From Acidobacteriota bacterium (GTDB lineage: Bacteria > Acidobacteriota > Terriglobia > Acidiferrales > UBA7541): a DNA stretch of 41,175 bases. This document shows positions 36,126 through 41,175 of the stretch, one piece after another (the first letter of the stretch is position 1; every line of letters starts with the position of its first letter). The stretch spans positions 1 through 41,175 of the forward strand of contig QHYZ01000100.1 in assembly GCA_003225295.1 (NCBI GenBank), given 5' to 3'. Made by a program: the position numbers and the translations under genes. The notes beneath the pieces were generated by a model that did no database searches, had not been told where the DNA came from, and saw nothing but the letters and a program-made list of their open reading frames with translations.

Positions 36126-36893
36126 TTATGACCTCCACCGGAGTGACTCGAGTGAGCGCGCCGTCAGGAAGAGCCCCAAGAAAATAACGGTCACGTAGTA
36201 GACGGCGTCCTTGGAATCCAAGACGCCTTTTGTGAAGGATTCCATATGCGAGGTAACCGACATGTAGGAGAGCACTTGTGCCCAAGTTGAGGTTTCGTAA
36301 CCACTCGCCCATCCGAGAACGAAAACCAGGAGGCAGACACCAAACGATGCCGCCCCAGCAATGATCTGGTTCTTGGTCAGGCTGGAAATAAATGTGCCGA
36401 TGGCCAGCAAAGCCGACGCCTGCAAGAGGAGCCCGAGATAACCCACGGCCATCGGTTTCCAATCGGGATTGCCATACTTGAAGACGAACGCAAGATTTAG
36501 TCCTGTCAGCAGGAGCATGCCTGCGTAAAGCGCCACGGCAGCGAGCCATTTTCCGAGGATTACCTCGAAATCCTGGATCGGAGAAGTGGCCAGCAGCTCG
36601 ATGGTGCCGTTTCGCTTTTCCTCGGCAAATAGGCGCATGGTTATGACCGGTATGAAGAAAAGCCCGACGACGTTCATGTTGCCGAGTAGTTGGCGAAGGA
36701 TCTGTTCGTTGACGTTCATGGGCGTCATCTCGCCGCGCATCTGGGAGGCCATGCTGTAAAAGACAAAGGCGCCCAGCATGTTCCAGAAAAACCACCCGAA
36801 GATCAGGGCAAACATGACAAAGAGAACATACGCAACAGGAGAGACGAAATAGCTGCGCAGCTCCTTGCGGCAAATAACCCAGATATTTCTCAT
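36126..36893 (-). CDS. ABC-2 type permease (GldF-like)
   Basis: This encodes 255 residues with six membrane helices (for example YVLFVMFALIFGWFFWNML, VVGLFFIPVITMRLFAEE, ILGKWLAAVALYAGMLLLTG). The cytosolic motif MRLFAEEKRNGTIELLATSP is the ABC-2 permease signature and contacts the ATPase. Start and stop of neighbouring genes touch: the ATPase gene overlaps its ATG as ATGA, and the GldG-like gene begins on the base next to its stop. The three genes are therefore one translationally coupled unit. Confidence 0.93.
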   Translation of the reverse strand: MRNIWVICRKELRSYFVSPVAYVLFVMFALIFGWFFWNMLGAFVFYSMASQMRGEMTPMNVNEQILRQLLGNMNVVGLFFIPVITMRLFAEEKRNGTIELLATSPIQDFEVILGKWLAAVALYAGMLLLTGLNLAFVFKYGNPDWKPMAVGYLGLLLQASALLAIGTFISSLTKNQIIAGAASFGVCLLVFVLGWASGYETSTWAQVLSYMSVTSHMESFTKGVLDSKDAVYYVTVIFLGLFLTARSLESLRWRS

Positions 36894-37882
36894 TGTGCTG
36901 CTTCCTTTGTCCGTGCTTCTTCGGACGGAGCGGGAGCTTGCTCGCGCGTGAGCTGAAGGAAGATTTCTTCAAGACTCACTGCCGCGGTTCGCAATTCATT
37001 GAGGTCCCAGCCTGCTTCAACGACGGCGCGGGCCAGGTCTCCGCGCACGAATTTGTCCTTGGCGCTCTCCACCTCGAATGTGGCGCCGCTCTGCTTTTTT
37101 TCCTTGAACGCCACTCGGCCGATGCCCGCGACCTGCTCGAGCCGGTGTTGAACACTGGCGAAATCCAGCGCACCGTTTCGCCCGCCCACTTCGACCAGCA
37201 CCAACTCGGCCCCGCGCGCGCGGCTCTGCAAATTGTTCACCGAATCCGTAGCCACCAACTTGCCCTTGTTGATGATGATGACCTTTTCACAGGTCTGTTC
37301 GACTTCCGGCAGGATGTGCGTACTCAGAATAATCGTGTGGTCGCCTGCCAGGCCTTTGATCAGATCACGGGTCTCATTGATTTGCTTGGGATCGAGTCCG
37401 GCGGTCGGCTCGTCCAGGATAAGCACGTCGGGATTGTGAATAATAGCCTGAGCCAGGCCGACCCGCTGACGGTAGCCCTTGGATAGTTTTCCGAGCAGCT
37501 TGTTCTTCACGTCCCCGACAGCGCAGCGGTCGCAAACCGTGTCGACGCGTTGCCGCAGTTCGGCGCCGGAGAGTCCTTTCAGTTTCCCAACAAACGTCAG
37601 GTATTCTGCGGTTTGCATTTCGAGATAAAGCGGCGGCGCTTCGGGGAGATAGCCAATACGTTTTTTGACTTCGAGCGGCGCTTCGATGACATCAAAACCG
37701 GCCACGGTTGCAGTGCCCGAACTGGGCGGCAGGAAGCACGTCAGCATCCTCATCGTGGTTGTTTTGCCGGCGCCATTCGGCCCCAGAAAGCCGACGATCT
37801 GGCCCCGCTCGACCTCAAACGAGATGTGATCCACAGCGGTGTTACGGGCGTACCGCTTGGAAAGATCTTTTACAGTAATCAT
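36890..37882 (-). CDS. ABC transporter ATPase (GldA/CcmA-like)
   Basis: From ATG 37882 this encodes 330 residues. Walker A GPNGAGKTTTMR (~34-45), the Q-loop region IGYLPEAPPLY, signature LSKGYRQRVGLAQA (LSKGY in place of LSGGQ, normal for this subfamily), Walker B VLILDEPTAGLD and the His-loop ILSTHIL are complete. Residues ~225-320 form an accessory C-terminal domain ending in Ala/Glu-rich sequence. It energises the permease encoded next. In-frame upstream starts exist but the MITVKDLSKRY start is the standard one; no clear ribosome site precedes it. Confidence 0.94.
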   Translation of the reverse strand: MITVKDLSKRYARNTAVDHISFEVERGQIVGFLGPNGAGKTTTMRMLTCFLPPSSGTATVAGFDVIEAPLEVKKRIGYLPEAPPLYLEMQTAEYLTFVGKLKGLSGAELRQRVDTVCDRCAVGDVKNKLLGKLSKGYRQRVGLAQAIIHNPDVLILDEPTAGLDPKQINETRDLIKGLAGDHTIILSTHILPEVEQTCEKVIIINKGKLVATDSVNNLQSRARGAELVLVEVGGRNGALDFASVQHRLEQVAGIGRVAFKEKKQSGATFEVESAKDKFVRGDLARAVVEAGWDLNELRTAAVSLEEIFLQLTREQAPAPSEEARTKEAAQ

Positions 37883-38028
37883 AGATTTTTTTGTTCTTGG
37901 AAGTAAGTCATCCTGTTTTGGCGCTGCACTAGTTAGCTGAACACTTCTTCGAACCGTGCTACTCGGAAACAATATCCTAAAAACGTCCAAAGCGTTATGT
38001 CAATACCTCGCTTGAATCTTTCCTGGTC

Positions 38029-38047
38029 GCCGAAACCGAGTTTCGGC
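38029..38047. promoter_or_regulatory. perfect inverted repeat GCCGAAAC-CGA-GTTTCGGC
   Basis: Two perfect 8-bp arms around a 3-base loop, in the 264-bp gap between the divergent ABC operon and the CorC-like gene. No T-run follows on either strand, so an operator or RNA hairpin is more likely than a terminator. About 70 bp downstream, TACAAT (38117-38122) is a -10 candidate and GGAGGA (38129-38134) a ribosome site for the gene starting at 38147. Confidence 0.5.
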
Positions 38048-38146
38048 ATTCGTCAATCCAAAGAAGTTGGACGTACGCGGCATAGAACGGTTACCGGCGC
38101 CCCGCGGTAGTGCTGCTACAATGCGGTTGGAGGACAGAATCCAACT

Positions 38147-39556
38147 ATGCTTGCGGTTCGCCTGATTGGCGTCCTGGCGTTGGTCGCGCTGAATGGTTTT
38201 TTTGCAGCGACGGAGTTCTCGCTGGTTGCGGTGCGATTGTCACGCGTGCGGCAGTTGGTCGCAAAGGGAAGTGCCCGCGCCCGGGTCGTCGAAGTGCTGC
38301 TTGGTGATTTGCACCGCGTCGTTTCGGGCGTACAGCTGGGTATCACGCTTACCAGCCTGGCGATTGGCGCGCTTGGCGAAGCCACATTTGCGAAAATGTT
38401 TCAGGCGATTTGGCCCCGTAGCTTGGGAGCGCACACCACGCTTTTCACCCATGCCATCGCACTTGCCTGCGCTTTCGCCTTATTGAGTGCCTTGCACGTT
38501 GTCATCGGGGAATTGGTTCCCAAAACGCTCAGTTTGGCCCGTGCCGAGCGCGTGGCACTGCTGGTGGCCATGCCGTTCCGTTGGTTCCTGCACACTTTTC
38601 ACTGGGCAATCCATTTGCTCGACCGGATATCGGGTGCCATCGTAAAGGCTTTGGGTGTTGCCTCTGGGCAAGTGCACGGCGTTGCGCATTCGACGGAAGA
38701 GTTGCAAATACAAATTCAACAGGCTCGCGAGCGTGGACTGATCGCTCGCGGTGAAGAAAAGTTCATCCTTAGCGCAATGGAACTTGCTCAAATCCAGGTT
38801 CGGGAGATTATGGTGCCGCGACCAGACATACATGCGCTTCCTGTAGAGTCTAGCCTGGACGAGGTGATGCGCGTTTTCGCGACGACGCAACGTTCGCGGA
38901 TACCCGTCTATCGCGGCACGGCGGACCACATCCTCGGCTTTGTTCATATTAAAGATATGATATGGATTCTCCTTGATCGCGAACGTCGCCTCGAAGAAAA
39001 TCTATCGCGGCCGCCTTTCGATTTGCGCCGCATTTTGCGCGAAGTGCTCATCGTGCCCGAGACAAAGCCTGCCAGCGAACTGCTTCTCGAGTTGCGCACC
39101 CGCCACGTCGGCATGGCCCTGGTGGTGGACGAATTTGGCAGCATCCTCGGGTTGGTGACCATGGAAGACATTCTCGAACAGATGGTGGGAGAGATCCACG
39201 ACGAGTTTGATGTTGTCGAGCGACCCCTTACACTGGCGGATGGAGCGCTTATTTTTGACGCGGCTTTGAATGTGCGCGACCTGGACACGCAATACAACAT
39301 CACTTTGCCGGAGGACCCGGCTTACGCGACTGTGGGTGGTTTCGTCCTTGACCAATTGGGTTTCATTCCCAAAGGAGGTGAAAGTTTTGAGTATGGCAAC
39401 TTTCGCTTCTCGGTCGTGGAAATGGACGGAAAGCGCGTTGCACGGGTGAAGATCCAGCGCATTCGTCCGACTGAAAATGAAAGCAAGACGCGAGGACCTC
39501 AGGAGGCAGTGTTGCAACCGGCCCGAGAGTCGAAGGTTTCCAGGGAGAACTTCTAA
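38147..39556 (+). CDS. CNNM/CorC-type membrane protein (hemolysin family, DUF21-CBS-CBS-CorC_HlyC)
   Basis: This encodes 469 residues. Residues 1-~190 form the DUF21/CNNM membrane domain with LNGFFAATEFSLVAVR, GVQLGITLTSLAIGALGE and HVVIGELVPKTLSL, which line the cation site in CNNM structures. A CBS pair follows (~215-340: REIMVPRPDIHALP, RSRIPVYRG, VVDEFGSILGLVTMEDILE), then a CorC_HlyC domain (~355-440: LPEDPAYATVGGFVLDQLG). These proteins are Mg2+ (and perhaps Co2+) exporters or regulators controlled by ATP/Mg2+ binding to CBS domains; the haemolysin name is historical. GGAGGA lies 12 bp before the ATG. The truncated permease starts 14 bp downstream. Confidence 0.93.
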   Translation: MLAVRLIGVLALVALNGFFAATEFSLVAVRLSRVRQLVAKGSARARVVEVLLGDLHRVVSGVQLGITLTSLAIGALGEATFAKMFQAIWPRSLGAHTTLFTHAIALACAFALLSALHVVIGELVPKTLSLARAERVALLVAMPFRWFLHTFHWAIHLLDRISGAIVKALGVASGQVHGVAHSTEELQIQIQQARERGLIARGEEKFILSAMELAQIQVREIMVPRPDIHALPVESSLDEVMRVFATTQRSRIPVYRGTADHILGFVHIKDMIWILLDRERRLEENLSRPPFDLRRILREVLIVPETKPASELLLELRTRHVGMALVVDEFGSILGLVTMEDILEQMVGEIHDEFDVVERPLTLADGALIFDAALNVRDLDTQYNITLPEDPAYATVGGFVLDQLGFIPKGGESFEYGNFRFSVVEMDGKRVARVKIQRIRPTENESKTRGPQEAVLQPARESKVSRENF

Positions 39557-39570
39557 GTCATTCACCGCAA

Positions 39571-39996
39571 ATGGTGCGCTACCTATTCAAACGATTTCTT
39601 CTCACGCTCCCGGCACTGTGGCTCGTCCTCACGCTCGTCTTTCTCATGATCCACATCGTGCCGGGCGATCCTGTCGAGCAGATGCTGGGTGAAGGTGCGG
39701 CACCGGGACAACTGACTCAATTGCGTCATGTATTGGGGTTGGATTTGCCGCTCCACATCCAGTATGGACACTACTTGTGGCAACTCGGACGCGGCGATCT
39801 TGGGCAATCCTTCAAGTTTCAGGCGCCGGTGCGCCAGATTATCTTGGAGCGCTATCCCGCAACGCTTCAGCTCGCCTTTGCCGCACTGGTTGTCTGCGCC
39901 GCAATTGCCATTCCTGAGGGAATGCTTGCCGCTTACCGGCGGGGCCGGACGCCCGACCGCGCTGTCGGAGGGTTGAGTTTCGTGAGCCTCCGGTAG
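39571..39996 (+). pseudogene. truncated OppB/DppB-type ABC permease
   Basis: The frame gives 141 residues, less than half of the usual 300-340. The N-terminal helix and signature are intact (YLFKRFLLTLPALWLVLTLVFLM, then IPGDP-like HIVPGDPVEQMLG, LGLDLPLHIQYGHYLWQL, GDLGQSF), and the second helix (ATLQLAFAALVVCAAIAIPEG) is present. The frame ends in GLSFVSLR-stop where the family continues with the next helix, so the other membrane helices and the EAA motif that binds the ATPase are missing. It cannot form a normal dipeptide/oligopeptide channel. The stop lies 11 bases before the ampG-like start, so a deletion junction in this spot is likely. A sequencing or assembly join is the alternative. 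Confidence 0.85.
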
Positions 39997-40007
39997 AGAA
40001 TGAAGGC

Positions 40008-41175
40008 GTGAGTCCGCCCAAGCACCGGATCGCCGATTACCTGCGGCCCAAAACGCTGGCGATGTTGTTGCTCGGGTTTTCTTCAGGCCTTCCCTTTTTT
40101 CTGGTCGGCAATACGTTCGGCTACTGGCTGCGCGATGAGCACACCTCCCTGACGGCGATCGGGTTTCTTTCCTGGGTGGGCATTGCATATTCGCTGAAGT
40201 TTCTGTGGGCGCCCTTGATGGATCGCGTCGACTTGCCGTTGTTTAAACGGCTTGGACATCGGCGCGGATGGATGATGTTCTCGCAGATCGTCGTCGGGCT
40301 GGCGCTGGCCGCCATGGGCGGAATTGGCACGAAAGCCGGTCTCAGCCGGCTTGGCGCTTTTGCGCTTGTCGTCGCGTTTGCCTCATCGACACAGGACATT
40401 GTGGTTGATGCCTGGCGAATTGAATCGGCAGACGACGGAGAAGAACAAGGCCTCCTCGCGTCTGCCTATCAGTTCAGCTACCGCCTGGCGCTCCTGGCTA
40501 CGGATTCCCTTATCCTCATCGTGGCAGGGACCGTGGGCTGGCGCATGTCCTACGGTATCTACGGGGCATGTATGGCCGTCGGAATAATCGCGACTTGGTT
40601 TGCGAAGGAACCGGAGCGCGCGGATGCGGTAATGCATGAAAAAGAGCGCGAAGCGCCACTTTGGACCCCGGGCGGTTTCTTCGACGCTGTTGTGGGACCG
40701 TTCATCGCTTTCTTCCGTGAACATGGCTGGCTCGCGCTTGTGATGTTAGCGGCAATCAGCCTCTATCGGTTGCCGGAGTTCATCATGGGTCCGATGTCGA
40801 ATCCCTACTACCATGACATCGGTCTTTCGAAGGGAACGGTCGGAGCGGTGCGCGGCTCAATCGGACTCATCGCTACGTTTGCAGGCATCGCAGCGGGCGG
40901 ATTCTGCTCGCTGAAGCTTGGCTACATGCGCGCGCTCGTCATCGGGGGCATTATGCAGGCAGCCGCAACTGCCGCGTTTGCGACTCTCGCGTTCGCGGGC
41001 ACGAGCATTCCTCTCTTCGCGCTCGTCATGGTAGGTGACAACTTCGCCCTCAGCTTTGCAGGCGTTACGCTTGTCGCGTACATGTCGAGTCTCACCAATC
41101 TGGGATACACGGCCACGCAGTATGCGCTCTTGAGCTCAACCTATGCCTGGCTGGGAAAGATCTTGAAGGGATTTT
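40008..41175 (+). CDS. ampG: AmpG-like muropeptide permease (MFS), 3' end outside window
   Basis: From GTG 40008 the frame is open to the window end, 389 codons. A polypurine stretch (GAGAATGAAGG) precedes the GTG. The family pattern is clear: LLLGFSSGLPFFLVGNTFGYWLRD, LTAIGFLSWVGIAYSLKFLWAPLMDR, GHRRGWM, SSTQDIVVDAWRIE, QFSYRLALLATDS and LPEFIMGPMSNPYY match AmpG-type MFS transporters, which carry GlcNAc-anhydroMurNAc-peptides into the cytosol for cell wall recycling. At least nine helices are visible. Some AmpG relatives in this subfamily are annotated only as MFS transporters, so the substrate is not certain. The truncated oligopeptide permease lies directly upstream. Confidence 0.9.
   Translation, partial: MSPPKHRIADYLRPKTLAMLLLGFSSGLPFFLVGNTFGYWLRDEHTSLTAIGFLSWVGIAYSLKFLWAPLMDRVDLPLFKRLGHRRGWMMFSQIVVGLALAAMGGIGTKAGLSRLGAFALVVAFASSTQDIVVDAWRIESADDGEEQGLLASAYQFSYRLALLATDSLILIVAGTVGWRMSYGIYGACMAVGIIATWFAKEPERADAVMHEKEREAPLWTPGGFFDAVVGPFIAFFREHGWLALVMLAAISLYRLPEFIMGPMSNPYYHDIGLSKGTVGAVRGSIGLIATFAGIAAGGFCSLKLGYMRALVIGGIMQAAATAAFATLAFAGTSIPLFALVMVGDNFALSFAGVTLVAYMSSLTNLGYTATQYALLSSTYAWLGKILKGF

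Noticed and set aside
36010-36972. 320-codon minus-strand frame across the ABC permease
   Set aside because: It overlaps the well-supported permease in another phase, is Arg/His-rich and lacks membrane helices or a family.

Overview
The window looks like a chromosomal segment of a GC-rich, diderm, non-phototrophic bacterium, most probably a member of the Acidobacteriota. This rests on family content, not on a marker gene: a ~1070-residue Oar-type TonB-dependent receptor with an N-terminal carboxypeptidase-regulatory-like domain, an FG-GAP/VCBS protein with an ASPIC/UnbV tail, a CusF-SCO fusion with a CPLPNYC metal site, a GAF-GAF-PP2C phosphatase, and frequent TTG/GTG starts. I saw no rRNA, tRNA, CRISPR array, transposase or prophage gene.

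Layout. (1) 1-2264: the 3' part of a giant multihaem c-type cytochrome made of near-identical 516-bp tandem repeats. (2) 3026-6543: a secreted PpiC-like/TPR/VCBS/ASPIC protein followed by a copper-chaperone-like CusF-SCO protein. (3) 7163-8041: a secreted outer-membrane-lipoprotein-sorting-like protein. (4) 8065-17472: an envelope glycosylation region. It holds two tandem four-helix DMT half-transporters, a membrane GT21/HpnI-like glycosyltransferase, a UDP-sulfoquinovose synthase, an ArnT-like PMT-family glycosyltransferase, an AsnB-type amidotransferase, a methyltransferase and a MarC membrane protein. (5) 17895-22618: a membrane-anchored beta-repeat protein, a cryptic 87-codon frame and the TonB-dependent receptor. 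(6) 23044-27104: hpt, the phosphatase and lysA. (7) 27123-33302, minus strand: penicillin-acylase family protein, an Fpg-XseB fusion, polyprenyl synthase, TlyA and NAD kinase. (8) 33506-37882, minus strand: a Gld-like ABC exporter operon (ATPase, permease, GldG-like, DUF4340). (9) 38147-41175: a CNNM/CorC membrane protein, a truncated OppB-type permease and the start of an AmpG-like transporter that runs off the window.

How the genes may work together. The most coherent hypothesis is in region 4. A nucleotide-sulfosugar would be made by the SQD1 homologue, a lipid-linked sugar formed by the GT21 enzyme, the lipid-linked sugar flipped by the paired ArnE/ArnF-like small transporters, and the sugar transferred outside the inner membrane by the ArnT-like enzyme. 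AsnB and the methyltransferase could tailor the sugar. This resembles lipid A aminoarabinose decoration but with a sulfonated sugar. The family assignments are readable from the sequence; the joint pathway is inference. Other notable points are the repeat-built cytochrome with a regularly placed CX4CH motif, the Fpg-XseB single-frame fusion, and the decayed permease upstream of ampG.
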